Assembly: GCA_026400735.1 (NCBI GenBank)
Contig: JAPLOL010000044.1
Span: forward strand, 19,984 to 83,983
Direction: 5' to 3'
Source of the DNA: Alphaproteobacteria bacterium
Lineage (GTDB): Bacteria > Pseudomonadota > Alphaproteobacteria > Caulobacterales > Aquidulcibacteraceae
Length of the DNA: 64,000 bases
In this document: positions 51,748 to 61,037 of the stretch, piece after piece
Layout: each line of letters opens with the position of its first letter
Position numbering within the stretch: position 1 is the first letter of the stretch
Made by a program: the position numbers and the translations under genes
The notes under the pieces: generated by a model
Told to the model about the DNA's origin: nothing
Databases searched by the model: none
Seen by the model: only the letters and a program-made list of their open reading frames with translations

Positions 51748-52005
51748 TTACGCGGCTGCGTTGAATTCGTGCACGTCTGCAGGCTCGGTTACCGTGATGC
51801 AGAGGCGATCGCCTTGAATGGTAATCTCCCCACGCGCGATTGGATGTCCGGCAGCGAGAATCCAAAGTTCGTCGGCTTCCTTGGTATCCAGCGGTATCAC
51901 CGCGCCGCGGCCCATGCGGAGGAGTTGCTGCATCGGCATCGAGCAGCGGCCGAGGACAACAGAGAGTTCGATATCGACATGATGGACTTGGCTTTTACCG
52001 GACAC
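51748..52005 (-). CDS. stand-alone FliN/SpoA-domain protein
   Basis: The 85-residue protein is essentially one SpoA domain. VDIELSVVLGRCSMPMQQLLRMGRG matches the FliN start of the domain and HPIARGEITIQGDRLCITVTE the swapped C-terminal strand motif. FliN is part of the flagellar switch C-ring, but also occurs as type III secretion HrcQb/SctQ. No flagellar genes flank it. The start is GTG 52005. It could be a true fliN or a diverged paralogue. Divergent from lipB. Confidence 0.82.
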   Translation of the reverse strand: MSGKSQVHHVDIELSVVLGRCSMPMQQLLRMGRGAVIPLDTKEADELWILAAGHPIARGEITIQGDRLCITVTEPADVHEFNAAA

Positions 52006-52066
52006 GCGACGACCCCATTTGATTCTGCTCTAGTCGAACCTGAAAGAGTTGCGGGCGTGTGAACGA

Positions 52067-52732
52067 ATGATCGGCTGGGCAGTATCTCCAGGGCTGACCG
52101 ACTACGAGACCGCCGTTGCGGCGATGGAAGCGCGCGCGGGCGCGATTGCGAATGGCGAAGCAGGTGAGCTTGTTTGGCTTCTGGAACATCCCCCCCTCTA
52201 CACGGCGGGTGTGAGTTCAAAGGATTCGGATCTCCTCGCGCCAGATCGCTTTCCAGTGTTTCGCACCGGACGCGGCGGTCAGTTTACCTATCACGGACCA
52301 GGTCAGCGCGTGGCGTATGTGATGCTCGATCTTCGTGAGCGTGGACGTGACGTAACAAAGTTCGTGCAGAACCTTGAGCACTGGATCATCGGCGCGCTGG
52401 CGGACTTCAACGTCAAAGGCGAAATCCGCGACGGTCGCGTCGGTGTGTGGGTTGAGCGCAAAGGTCCGGGCTGGTCGCGCGAAGATAAGATCGCCGCGAT
52501 TGGCGTTCGCTTGCGCAAATGGGTGAGCTTCCATGGCATCGCGTTCAACGTTGAGCCTGACTTGGAACACTTCTCCGGCATTACGCCATGCGGAATTTCC
52601 GCGCCACAGTTTGGCGTTACGAGCTTGGTTGATCTTGGTTTGCCAGTAACGATGAGCGATGCCGATGCCGCTCTTCGTGCATCCTTCGAACGCGTGTTCG
52701 GCGCGACGGAACTTTCGCAACCACCGGCATAG
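52067..52732 (+). CDS. lipB: octanoyltransferase LipB
   Basis: The 221-residue enzyme transfers octanoyl from acyl carrier protein to lipoyl domains. [36 protein letters not shown] and [23 protein letters not shown] hold the catalytic Lys, with SGITPCGI giving the catalytic Cys. ATG 52067 gives the normal start. Lipoyl synthase (lipA) is not nearby. It diverges from the FliN-like gene. Confidence 0.95.
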   Translation: MIGWAVSPGLTDYETAVAAMEARAGAIANGEAGELVWLLEHPPLYTAGVSSKDSDLLAPDRFPVFRTGRGGQFTYHGPGQRVAYVMLDLRERGRDVTKFVQNLEHWIIGALADFNVKGEIRDGRVGVWVERKGPGWSREDKIAAIGVRLRKWVSFHGIAFNVEPDLEHFSGITPCGISAPQFGVTSLVDLGLPVTMSDADAALRASFERVFGATELSQPPA

Positions 52733-52802
52733 GCCGCTTGAGATAATTGCATCCAAGCTGATGCGCGCAGACATCTCCGTAGCAAGACGACGGAGAGAAG
52801 AG

Positions 52803-52949
52803 ATGAAAGCGCCGGCAGACAGGACCGCCAAACGCATCAGCGTTCAGGAATGGTTCGCGCGCTATGACGCTCTCGATCTTCTCAAGCGCCATGAGCAGCC
52901 TCAGCCGCAAATGAGCGCACCGGCGGATCGCATCGCAATCCGCGCTTAG
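52803..52949 (+). CDS. 48-residue small protein, unknown
   Basis: An ATG at 52803 with GGAGAG six bases upstream opens a 48-codon frame ending at TAG 52949. The middle (RISVQEWFARYDALDLLKRH) is an amphipathic helix; the ends are polar with an APADR repeat (positions 4-7 and 39-42). A terminator follows 38 bases later. The good ribosome site plus dedicated terminator argue for a real gene. No family is recognised. Confidence 0.6.
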   Translation: MKAPADRTAKRISVQEWFARYDALDLLKRHEQPQPQMSAPADRIAIRA

Positions 52950-52986
52950 CGCGGTTTGCCCCCCTCCTTGAGTGCAGTCCCTAATG

Positions 52987-53013
52987 GGCGCGTCCTCGCA
53001 GGCGCGCCTTTTT
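52987..53013 (+). terminator. intrinsic terminator after the 48-residue gene
   Basis: GGCGCG/CGCGCC, extended by CCT/AGG past one bulged T, is followed by TTTTT at 53009-53013. Confidence 0.8.
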
Positions 53014-53095
53014 CTTTGCGCCGTCGAATTGAGACCCCAGATAGGTCGCTGCTTGTGCCGCAGCAGCGATGCGCGGGTCGCGATAGGCTGGCGCA

Positions 53096-54424
53096 ATGGC
53101 CATTACTGATTCTCAAACCGTCATCGAGCCGCGCCTCGGCTGGATGAACACTCAGACCGTCGCTGAAGTTGTCGCCAATGTGCGCGCCGGCACGATCTCG
53201 CGCACTGGCTACACGGCGGTGATGGCGTTCATCTCGCTCGCCATGTTGCCGGCTTGGCTCGCCGCGGTGTGGCTCGCGTTTATCGTGATTTGGGAATTGG
53301 CGGCTCGGCCGTTTCTCGAAAATAAGCTCGCGCTGCCTGCGACCAAGCGCTCCGAAGCGGAAGGTTTTGGATGGCTCGCCGCCATCAACATCATCGGCGC
53401 GACGGTTTATACGATCTACCCCGTCGCGATCTGGACCACCGGCGAAGCGATGGGAATGGTTCTGGCGACCGCGTGGATCTGCGGCTCGGCAAACCATCTC
53501 TTTGTCTATTTCTCCGCCAATCGTTGGCTGTTGCTTTCGTGTGTTGTCCCGCTCGCGGTGCTTTCGTTGGGCGCACCATTGGTCACAACAGGCATGAGCC
53601 TTGAGACAGCAATCGCGATGTCGAGCTTGGCCGCGCTATTGCTCGCCGCGGGGATGTTCGGCTTTGATCGCCGCGTCCTGCTGGGAAATCTCGCCAAGCA
53701 CGAAGCTGCGCGCGCGACCGCAGAACAGGCAAATACTGCGAAGTCACAATTCCTCGCCACCATGAGCCACGAGCTGCGATCCCCACTCAATGCCGTCATT
53801 GGCTATGCTGAGTTGATCGAAGAAGAATCCGAGCGCGGGCCGATCGCAGAGGATGCGACCAAGATCAGAGCATCGGCGCGACAATTGCTGAGTGTCATCG
53901 ACGTCATCCTCGACATCTCAAAGCTTGAGACTGGCGCGATCGAACTGCGTCGCGAACGCGGACCGGTGTCGGCAGTGCTGCAACAGTTGCGCGAGGCAGC
54001 GTTGCCGCTTGCGGTGGCGAACAACAACACGGTGATCGTCAACGAGGACGGCGCGCTGGGCGACGCGGAAATCGACCACATGAGGCTGCACCAATCCTTG
54101 ATGCAGCTCGTGTCGAACGCAGCGAAGTTCACACAAAATGGCGAGATCCGCATCGCCGCGCGCCGCGAAGCGCTCGGCGCCCGCGACCGGCTCGTGTTCA
54201 CCGTCAGCGACACTGGGCCTGGGATTCCGCTTGAGGACCAGGCGCGCATCTTCGAGCCCTTTGTTCAGGGCGAAACGGGCCAACGCCGCAGCGAGGGCAC
54301 AGGCCTTGGGCTGACGCTCGTCCGGCGCTTGGCGCGCCTCATGGGCGGCGACGTGCGCTGCGAAAGTACCCCCGGCCACGGCTGTACGTTCACGCTCTGG
54401 ATTGACGCCGGCGCGGGCCGCTGA
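53096..54424 (+). CDS. membrane sensor histidine kinase
   Basis: The product is 442 residues. The N-terminal 195 residues contain about six membrane helices without a periplasmic domain. A coiled linker follows (HEAARATAEQANTAKS). The kinase core has the H-box FLATMSHELRSPLNAVIGYAELI, N-box LMQLVSNAAKFTQ, G1 DTGPGIP, F-box RIFEPFVQG and G2 GTGLGLTLVRRL. No receiver domain is attached and no response regulator lies nearby, so it is an orphan kinase. The cue is unknown. Confidence 0.93.
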   Translation: MAITDSQTVIEPRLGWMNTQTVAEVVANVRAGTISRTGYTAVMAFISLAMLPAWLAAVWLAFIVIWELAARPFLENKLALPATKRSEAEGFGWLAAINIIGATVYTIYPVAIWTTGEAMGMVLATAWICGSANHLFVYFSANRWLLLSCVVPLAVLSLGAPLVTTGMSLETAIAMSSLAALLLAAGMFGFDRRVLLGNLAKHEAARATAEQANTAKSQFLATMSHELRSPLNAVIGYAELIEEESERGPIAEDATKIRASARQLLSVIDVILDISKLETGAIELRRERGPVSAVLQQLREAALPLAVANNNTVIVNEDGALGDAEIDHMRLHQSLMQLVSNAAKFTQNGEIRIAARREALGARDRLVFTVSDTGPGIPLEDQARIFEPFVQGETGQRRSEGTGLGLTLVRRLARLMGGDVRCESTPGHGCTFTLWIDAGAGR

Positions 54425-54513
54425 GGATTTCGACGGACAACTGCGTCCAAAACCGCGCGCGCCTGCATCTGTGTCGGCAATAGGGCAAAGCCCTGGCTAT
54501 GGAGCTGACTCAG

Positions 54514-54915
54514 ATGGACGAAGGCATATTCTTTTTTCTCACATTTTTCGGATTTCTCGGCGCGGTCATCCTGGTGCCGACCCTGGCGCGGGAGCGCACC
54601 AAGCGCTCGGCCCACGATCTGGTTTCGCAAGCGATGTCGCGCGGCCAGCAGGTCGATCCCGGCCTCGTTCAGCAACTGACGCAAAACCTGCTCGATGAAG
54701 GCAATCGCGCCCGCAAAACCTTGGGCAACGCGGTTGTGCTGCTGGCGCTGGCGGGCGGCTTCGTGGCGGCCGGCTACGTCATCAATGGCTTCGACCAGGA
54801 CGGCGACGGTATGCGCGCCATGTGGATCCCAGCGGTCATCTTGGGCTCGGTTGGCACGGCGTTCCTGCTGCTCTCTATCATCGACTACGCCACCAAGCGC
54901 CGTAACCCGAACTAA
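54514..54915 (+). CDS. small membrane protein, unknown
   Basis: The 133-residue protein has three hydrophobic segments (IFFFLTFFGFLGAVILVP near the start, AVVLLALAGGFVAAGYVI in the middle and AVILGSVGTAFLLLSIIDY near the end) separated by a soluble helix with LVSQAMSRGQQVDPGLVQQL. ATG 54514 has GGAG nine bases upstream; ATG 54499 would add five residues. No family with function is recognised. It is closed by a strong terminator. Confidence 0.75.
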   Translation: MDEGIFFFLTFFGFLGAVILVPTLARERTKRSAHDLVSQAMSRGQQVDPGLVQQLTQNLLDEGNRARKTLGNAVVLLALAGGFVAAGYVINGFDQDGDGMRAMWIPAVILGSVGTAFLLLSIIDYATKRRNPN

Positions 54916-54938
54916 GCTTCAATCCATCCTGCGTAATC

Positions 54939-54971
54939 GGCCAGAGGCGCCTCCCCGCCTCTGGCCTTTTT
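54939..54971 (+). terminator. intrinsic terminator
   Basis: GGCCAGAGGC / GCCTCTGGCC, a perfect 10-bp stem with an 8-base loop, is followed by TTTTTA, 24 bases past the membrane-protein stop. Confidence 0.9.
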
Positions 54972-55049
54972 ACGTTTCACCAATTCTCCGCATTTCCGCC
55001 TTGGCGGACCGCTCTTATCAAGGCGTGCGTTGAGGGCGGTGGAGCGGCG

Positions 55050-56198
55050 ATGAGCGGCTGGAAGACCTGGGCGATGATGGTTGCGCTGGCGCTCTGCGCC
55101 GGCACTGCTGCGCACGCGGACGCACCGGAAAACGCGCCGACCAGCGAATGGGTGCAAGTCACGCCGCCCCCGACAAGGCTCGATGGGCGGCTCTACGAAG
55201 CGACCTGCTCGCACGCTGCCGGCACAGATCCGGCGTACCGCTTTTGGTTCCGGCGCGGGACGGGAGACGGCCTCGTGGTTTTCTTCGATGGCGGCGGCGC
55301 CTGTTGGGATGACGTCACGTGTGCGATCCCACGGCGGCGCGAAGCGGACCGCGACGATGACGGCTTCTACAAAGCCGAACTGATCCCGACCGACAATCCA
55401 AACCGCTTTAGCGGCATTTTCGATCTCAACAATCCGCGCAACCCAGTGCGCGATTGGAGCTTTGTGTACGTGCCGTATTGCACGGGCGATGTGCACTCTG
55501 GCTCCAACACCGCGCACTACACCGATCCGGACACCGGCGAGCCCTACACGATCGAACATCGCGGCGCGGACAATTTCCGCGTTGTGCTGAGCTGGATGAA
55601 AGAGACCTTTGCGCAGCCTGGCCAGCTCCTTGTGGCGGGATCGAGCGCCGGCGCCTACGGCGCTTCAACGCACTATCCGCGCATTCGCGCAGCCTTCCCG
55701 CGTGCACGGGCGCTTATGATTGGCGACGCCGGCCAAGGCGTGATGACACAAGCCTTTTTGAATCAGCGCAACGTCAGCTGGCGCATGGTGCTGCCGCGCG
55801 AAGTGATCCCGCGGAATTTGGCGGTGACGCCAGACGTCGACATCGTTGCGCGGCTAGCGGCCCGCTATCCGCAGGACCGTTTTGCGCAATACACGACAGC
55901 GCACGACATCACGCAGTCCAGCTTCTATGCGCTGATGGGCGCGGAGAATGCGTGCATCGCGTGGACGGACGCGATGGTCACTGGCCTGGCGCAACGCCAG
56001 CACACACCGAACTTCCGCTCGTACCTGGCCGCGGGCGAGACTCACTCGATCCTGCGAACGCCGCGCTTCTACACCGAGCAAAGCGGCGGCACGCCGCTCG
56101 CGGAATGGCTCGCGGCCGCGTTACGGCCTGACAGCACAGGCTGGGACAACCGCGCCTGCGAGAACTGCATGATCCGCCCGACGCGGTGCGTGTACTAG
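55050..56198 (+). CDS. secreted pectinacetylesterase-family hydrolase
   Basis: The 382-residue exported protein has a signal ending AAHA (about 24). VVFFDGGGACWDDVTC (oxyanion region with Cys) and YVPYCTGDVHSGS are present. VAGSSAGAYGAS is the nucleophile elbow (GxSxG), and later Asp and His (GETHSIL) complete a triad. This is the pectinacetylesterase/Notum-like pattern, acting on acetylated or acylated polysaccharides in family members. Several extra cysteines near the C-terminus (CENC) suggest disulfides. The natural substrate is unknown. Confidence 0.87.
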   Translation: MSGWKTWAMMVALALCAGTAAHADAPENAPTSEWVQVTPPPTRLDGRLYEATCSHAAGTDPAYRFWFRRGTGDGLVVFFDGGGACWDDVTCAIPRRREADRDDDGFYKAELIPTDNPNRFSGIFDLNNPRNPVRDWSFVYVPYCTGDVHSGSNTAHYTDPDTGEPYTIEHRGADNFRVVLSWMKETFAQPGQLLVAGSSAGAYGASTHYPRIRAAFPRARALMIGDAGQGVMTQAFLNQRNVSWRMVLPREVIPRNLAVTPDVDIVARLAARYPQDRFAQYTTAHDITQSSFYALMGAENACIAWTDAMVTGLAQRQHTPNFRSYLAAGETHSILRTPRFYTEQSGGTPLAEWLAAALRPDSTGWDNRACENCMIRPTRCVY

Positions 56199-57877
56199 AA
56201 CACCGCCTGCGCTTCGCCGCCCATCATTTGCTGACGCACCAGCGGGATCGGCGGGCCGCCATAGCTTAGGAACTGGTCGTGAAAGTCGTGCCAGCCTTCG
56301 CGGCCGCCATGAGTGGCGGTCCAGTCTTCACGCAAGCGGCGGATCATCAGCTTGCCTAGCGTGTAGTTGAGATACGCCGGGTCATAGGTGCCGCGCGCGG
56401 CTTGTTGGCGGGCGTTGCCTTCGTCCTGATAGCACTCATTCACGAACATCTGACGCGATTCATCGACCGTCATGCGGCCAGTATGCATCAGGATGGCCGA
56501 GAGAAACCGGCAATCACGGCGCAGCGCGTTGGAAATTTGGCCGACGTGCGTTTCGGGATCGCCGTTTCCGAGCCCCGCATCCCACATCATCTCTTCGGTG
56601 TAGTGCGCCCAACCTTCACCGAACGCGTAGCCTACGAAGACACGACCAAATTGGTTTTCAGAGCGGTTGGCATGGAGGAAGTGAAGGAAATGGCCAGGCC
56701 ACACTTCGTGCGCAGAAACGAACAAAAGTTCGGCTTGACCAGGAACGAAATCGCGCTGGACTTGCGCTGGCCAGCTCGGGTCCGGCGGCGAGATGTAATA
56801 GACCGACGGAAGGTTGGTCTCATACGGACCCGGAATTTCGATGTAAGCGAAGTTCTGCCGGCGGAACGGCGGCGCCTCATCGACTTGCGCCTCCTCCGGC
56901 CCGGGAATGGTGACAAGGTTGTGGTCGACGATGAACTGACGCAGCCCGGCCAGTTGCGCGCGTGCGCCTTCGACTGAGCCACCTTCCGGCTTATGCGCCC
57001 CCATGCGGGTCATGCACTGCGGGATCGTGGCGCCCGGCGCGAATTGTGCACACGCATCGCGCATCGCGGCCTGATTGCGCGCGAGATCTTCGCGGCCGAT
57101 GCGTTCGATCTCCTCAAGCGGAAGATCGACCATCTCGGTGTCGCGCAGCATTTGCGAGAACCGCTCGGCGCCCAACGCAAAGTCGCCGGTTGCTGTCGCA
57201 CGTTGCGATTCGACCCAATCGGAAAGTTCACGCATCGCTGTGGCTGCGGTGTTCGAGGCTTCCGTGAGTTCGCTCTGCAGCGCGGCGTCGGTTACTTCCG
57301 CGAATGCGGCTTTGCCGTCGCCTTGGAAGTAGTCCGCCAGACCGCCGAACGAGGCGCGACCGTAGCTGACGAATGTCAACGGCATCGGCGTGCGTAGGTT
57401 TGCGCGGATCTGCTGCGCCGCTGTGGGGATGGCGCGCAGATATTGGATGTAAGCGCGCAAGCGTACGTCAGCGGCGGCGTAGGGGCGCGCTACGTACATG
57501 GAGGGACCAAGCGCGCCCATGTAATAAGCCGGGTTCGTGTGCGGCTGATCGGCGGTGTCGAGCCAGAAGAGCTGGCCACGCGCAACAGCGACGAGATAAT
57601 CGCGTTGGAAGGTTTGCTCGGGGGTCAGGCCCCGCATCGCTTCGGCCTGCGTGATTGAATCGCGTAGGAACGTCTCGGCGGCGGTGAGCCCCGCTTCGCT
57701 CCAATCCGGCAAGCGACCGTCATATTCGTGGCGACCCTGGCCAGCGGCGAACGTGGGATCGATTTCGAAGGCGCGCTCAATGAACGCATTCTGGAAATCG
57801 GCCCAGCGGCTCGCATTCTGATTGCAACCTGCGAGCGAAAGCAGCGCGACAGCGGCGAGCGCTAAAAATCTCTGCAT
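56195..57877 (-). CDS. DUF885 family lipoprotein, probable zinc metallopeptidase
   Basis: The 560-residue lipoprotein has signal MQRFLALAAVALLSLAGC. The mature protein is largely helical, with the zinc-binding site SAHEVWPGHFLHFLH (HExxxGH), followed by FGEGWAHYTEEMMWDAGL (Glu and His). This is the DUF885 signature, a family of probable dipeptidase or carboxypeptidase-type metalloproteases. It is probably anchored on the outer membrane's inner face. It ends convergently with the esterase gene (4-base overlap). Confidence 0.88.
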   Translation of the reverse strand: MQRFLALAAVALLSLAGCNQNASRWADFQNAFIERAFEIDPTFAAGQGRHEYDGRLPDWSEAGLTAAETFLRDSITQAEAMRGLTPEQTFQRDYLVAVARGQLFWLDTADQPHTNPAYYMGALGPSMYVARPYAAADVRLRAYIQYLRAIPTAAQQIRANLRTPMPLTFVSYGRASFGGLADYFQGDGKAAFAEVTDAALQSELTEASNTAATAMRELSDWVESQRATATGDFALGAERFSQMLRDTEMVDLPLEEIERIGREDLARNQAAMRDACAQFAPGATIPQCMTRMGAHKPEGGSVEGARAQLAGLRQFIVDHNLVTIPGPEEAQVDEAPPFRRQNFAYIEIPGPYETNLPSVYYISPPDPSWPAQVQRDFVPGQAELLFVSAHEVWPGHFLHFLHANRSENQFGRVFVGYAFGEGWAHYTEEMMWDAGLGNGDPETHVGQISNALRRDCRFLSAILMHTGRMTVDESRQMFVNECYQDEGNARQQAARGTYDPAYLNYTLGKLMIRRLREDWTATHGGREGWHDFHDQFLSYGGPPIPLVRQQMMGGEAQAVF

Positions 57878-58061
57878 GTGACGATCCCCTTCGCCGGCGA
57901 CCTTGGCCGAAGGCGCAGCGGGCCGCTAGCGGGAAATCGACGAACGCTTAGGTCTGCTGGTTGCAGAACGCGATGTTGCGCGGCATCGCAGCTGCGACAG
58001 CAGTGAAGTGATCGCCGCGCGACGACAGCTTGCTCCTGCTATAGTCAGCGCGGAGAGAACC

Positions 58062-58511
58062 TTGCCCACACCCACGATCTTTATCGACGCCGACGCCTGC
58101 CCCGTGAAAGAAGAGATTTATCGCGTCGCGCGGCGGACCGGCTGCCCGGTGCAGGTTGTGTCGAACAGCTTCATCCGTGTGCCGCCGGACGTGACGCTCA
58201 CTGTCGTGGATACGGGACCGGACATCGCTGACGACTGGATCGCCGAGCGCGTGCAACCAGGCGACATCGTGGTGACGAACGACATACCGCTCGCGAGCCG
58301 CACATTGAAAGCCGGCGGGGCCGCGTTGGGCGCAACCGGCAAGGCGTTCACCGAAAGCTCAATCGGCGCGGCTCTGGCGCAACGCGAATTGATGGAACAC
58401 CTGCGCTCCTTCGGCGAAGGCGGTGGCGGGCCAAAGCCATTCTCGGCGCAGGATCGATCACGGTTTTTGTCAGCGCTAGATGCTGCGGTGATGAAAGCGA
58501 AGCGGGGTTAA
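58062..58511 (+). CDS. YaiI/YqxD family protein (DUF188)
   Basis: The 149-residue protein begins TPTIFIDADACPVKEEIYRVA, with VVSNSFIRVP, GDIVVTNDIPLASRTLKAG and GGGPKPFSAQDRSRFLSALD, all diagnostic of YaiI/YqxD. The fold is PIN-like with acidic residues, suggesting nuclease-type metal binding, but no activity is established. The start is TTG 58062 with GGAGAG five bases upstream. Confidence 0.92.
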   Translation: MPTPTIFIDADACPVKEEIYRVARRTGCPVQVVSNSFIRVPPDVTLTVVDTGPDIADDWIAERVQPGDIVVTNDIPLASRTLKAGGAALGATGKAFTESSIGAALAQRELMEHLRSFGEGGGGPKPFSAQDRSRFLSALDAAVMKAKRG

Positions 58512-58521
58512 TCTTCGCGAG

Positions 58522-58926
58522 TCATGGCGCTAACCGATCGGCGTGACGCAGCACGAGTCTCCAACCGTCTTCCTCCCGCCGGAAGACCGTGGTTACGCGC
58601 AGTGCGACCAGCACGATCTCATCGCTTCCCACGCGTTGCGCACGCGTGCGTTCGAAGCCAATGACGGTGGCTAAGTCCGGGGTCACGATGCGCGACACCT
58701 CTTCGAACGCCATCGGGCCGATCGAACTCGCGAACATCGCTGCGACGCGCTCGGTCTCTGGCGCGATGTTGGCGAAACCCACTTTCGGTGCACCGAGCGG
58801 ATTGGCCAGAACGGCGTCAGGACGGCGCGACCAGAGCGCCAGCGAGGGGGCAGGATTGCCATTCGGCATGGCGTGCAGCGCTTCGTGGCTGGCTGCTAAG
58901 GCTTCTTCGAATGTGGCATGCGTCAT
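58522..58926 (-). CDS. SnoaL/DUF4440-like NTF2-fold protein
   Basis: The 134-residue protein from ATG 58926 has FEEALAASHEALHAMPNGNPAPSLALWSRRPDAVLANPLG at the start, then ATVIGFERTRAQRV and VALRVTTVFRREEDGWRLVLRHADRL, the closing strands of the NTF2-like/SnoaL-type fold. Members include isomerases, hydratases and binding proteins; none can be assigned. The frame upstream of 58926 has no ribosome site; GGGGAG lies before 58926. Confidence 0.82.
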   Translation of the reverse strand: MTHATFEEALAASHEALHAMPNGNPAPSLALWSRRPDAVLANPLGAPKVGFANIAPETERVAAMFASSIGPMAFEEVSRIVTPDLATVIGFERTRAQRVGSDEIVLVALRVTTVFRREEDGWRLVLRHADRLAP

Positions 58927-58995
58927 GATTGCGACGTCTCCCCTCAGCCTTGTCGCCAGACGAGTACCCCTGACCGTCGGGGACGCCACGTAGGC

Positions 58996-60996
58996 CTACG
59001 CTAGCTCAATCATCACTTCATCAGCCGCGACGCTGGCGCCGGCGGCGATATTGACTTTGGTGATCACGCCGTCGCGTTCGGCGCGGATGATGTTTTGCAT
59101 CTTCATCGCTTCAACGACAGCAACACCCTCGCCGGACTTCACTTCCTGACCAGGCTTCACGTCGATCGAAATCACAAGCCCTGGCATCGGCGAGACGATG
59201 AGCTTTGACGTGTCCGCCTTCTGCTTTTCCGGAATTTTCTTGTGCAGCTCAGCGCCGCGCGGCGTGGCGACTTGCGCGAGGACGGTGACGCCGCGATGGC
59301 GGAGTGTGTAGCCGCCGGGGGCGGTTTTGATTTTCACTGAGAATGATTTGCCGTCGAACTTGCCGCTGATGATGCGGGCGCCGGGGCGCGCAACGGTGTC
59401 GAGGCGATGGGTCTTGCCGTTGATGGCGATGGCGGCGCCCGCGTCATCGAGATCGACTTTGGTGAGGTGGTGGGCGCCGTTGAGGATGACAGTCCAATCG
59501 CGCTGCCAGTCTTTTGCGCTGCCATGCAGGCCACCGCTGATGTCGCGAGCGCGACGGGCGGTGAAGGAGCGCGCGATGGCGGCGGTGGCAATCAGGAGCT
59601 TCTCTTGCTCGCTCGTCGGCGGCACGCCTTCGAAGCCGTCCGGGAAATGCTGCTTGATGTAGGCGGTAGTGAAATCGCCTTTGCGGAAATCCGCCTCTTC
59701 CATCACCGCGCCCAGAAACGGGATGTTGTCGGCGATGCCGTCGATAAGGAAATTGTCGAGCGCGGCGGCTTGGGCGTCGATGGCGGCAATGCGCGTTGGC
59801 GCGTGGGTGATGAGTTTGGCGATCATCGGATCGTAGAACATCGAAATCTCGTCGCCTTCACGGACGCCGGTTTCGTTGCGCAACGTGATGTCGCCGGTCT
59901 TGCCTTCGGCTGGCGCTTGGTAGGCGCGCAGACGGCCGATTGACGGCAGGAAGTTGCGATACGGGTCTTCGGCGTAGATGCGGCTCTCGATCGCCCAGCC
60001 TTTGATCTTCAGATCCTTCTGCTTGAACTTTAGCGGCTCGCCTGCGGCGACGCGGATCATCTGCTCAACAAGATCGAGCCCGGTGATCATTTCTGAAACC
60101 GGGTGCTCAACCTGCAGACGGGTGTTCATCTCAAGAAAGTAGAAGCTCTTATCGGCGCCGCTGGCGACGAACTCGACAGTGCCGGCGCTGTCGTAGTTGA
60201 CGGCGCGCGCGAGGGCGCAGGCTTGTTCACCCATCGCCATGCGCGTCTTCTCGTCGAGCAACGGCGATGGCGCTTCTTCGATGACTTTTTGATTGCGGCG
60301 CTGGATGGAGCATTCGCGCTCGAACAGATGCACGACGTTGCCGTGCTTATCGCCCATCACTTGGATTTCGATATGCCGCGGTGCGGTGACGAACTTCTCG
60401 ATGAAGATGCGATCGTCGCCGAAGGCGCCTTTGGCTTCAGCGCGCACGGCGGGGAAACCCTCTTCCACTTCCTTGCGATTGTAAGCGACGCGGATGCCCT
60501 TGCCGCCACCGCCGGCGCTGGCCTTGATCATCACCGGGTAGCCGATCTCTTCGGAGATCTGCACGGCGTGCTCGACGCCCGAGATTTCACCGATGAAGCC
60601 CGGCACGCACGACACGCCGGCTTCCTGTGCGGATTTCTTGGACTCGATCTTGTCGCCCATGGCGCGGATTGCGTGCGCGTTGGGTCCGATGAAGACGATC
60701 TTCTCGGCTTGGAGCCGATCTGCAAACTCCGCCTTCTCAGAAAGAAAGCCAAAGCCGGGATGGATCGCTTGCGAGCCAGTTTGCTTCGCGGCGGCGACGA
60801 TCTTGTCGATGACGAGATAAGATTGCGCCGCGGGCGGCGGGCCGATGAATACCGCTTCGTCGGCCATATCGACGGCCAAGCTGTCCGCGTCAGCTTCGGA
60901 ATAGACGATGGCCGTCTTGATGCCGAGGCGGCGCGCGGTGCGGATGATGCGGACGGCGACTTCGCCGCGGTTGGCGATCAGGATTTTATCGAACAT
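58996..60996 (-). CDS. pccA: acyl-CoA carboxylase biotin-carboxylase/BCCP subunit (PccA-like)
   Basis: The 666-residue alpha subunit has FDKILIANRGEVAVRIIRTAR, an ATP-grasp domain with MIKASAGGGGKGIRVAY and EMNTRLQVEHPVSEM. The biotin carboxylase C-domain and a linking region follow. The C-terminal biotinyl domain has VVEAMKMQNIIRAERDGVI, the biotin Lys in AMKM. Length, N-terminus and end match propionyl-CoA carboxylase alpha. It carboxylates biotin for a beta subunit; no beta gene adjoins it. The candidate partner is at 24796-26343, or an unseen one elsewhere. Confidence 0.9.
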   Translation of the reverse strand: MFDKILIANRGEVAVRIIRTARRLGIKTAIVYSEADADSLAVDMADEAVFIGPPPAAQSYLVIDKIVAAAKQTGSQAIHPGFGFLSEKAEFADRLQAEKIVFIGPNAHAIRAMGDKIESKKSAQEAGVSCVPGFIGEISGVEHAVQISEEIGYPVMIKASAGGGGKGIRVAYNRKEVEEGFPAVRAEAKGAFGDDRIFIEKFVTAPRHIEIQVMGDKHGNVVHLFERECSIQRRNQKVIEEAPSPLLDEKTRMAMGEQACALARAVNYDSAGTVEFVASGADKSFYFLEMNTRLQVEHPVSEMITGLDLVEQMIRVAAGEPLKFKQKDLKIKGWAIESRIYAEDPYRNFLPSIGRLRAYQAPAEGKTGDITLRNETGVREGDEISMFYDPMIAKLITHAPTRIAAIDAQAAALDNFLIDGIADNIPFLGAVMEEADFRKGDFTTAYIKQHFPDGFEGVPPTSEQEKLLIATAAIARSFTARRARDISGGLHGSAKDWQRDWTVILNGAHHLTKVDLDDAGAAIAINGKTHRLDTVARPGARIISGKFDGKSFSVKIKTAPGGYTLRHRGVTVLAQVATPRGAELHKKIPEKQKADTSKLIVSPMPGLVISIDVKPGQEVKSGEGVAVVEAMKMQNIIRAERDGVITKVNIAAGASVAADEVMIELA

Positions 60997-61037
60997 TGAG
61001 GGCGGTGTTAGCGGGGTTTTCGCGTAGGCTGCAACCG

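Noticed and set aside
60103..60999. 298-codon rightward frame opposite the biotin carboxylase gene
   Set aside because: Antisense shadow; sense strand encodes all ATP-grasp motifs.
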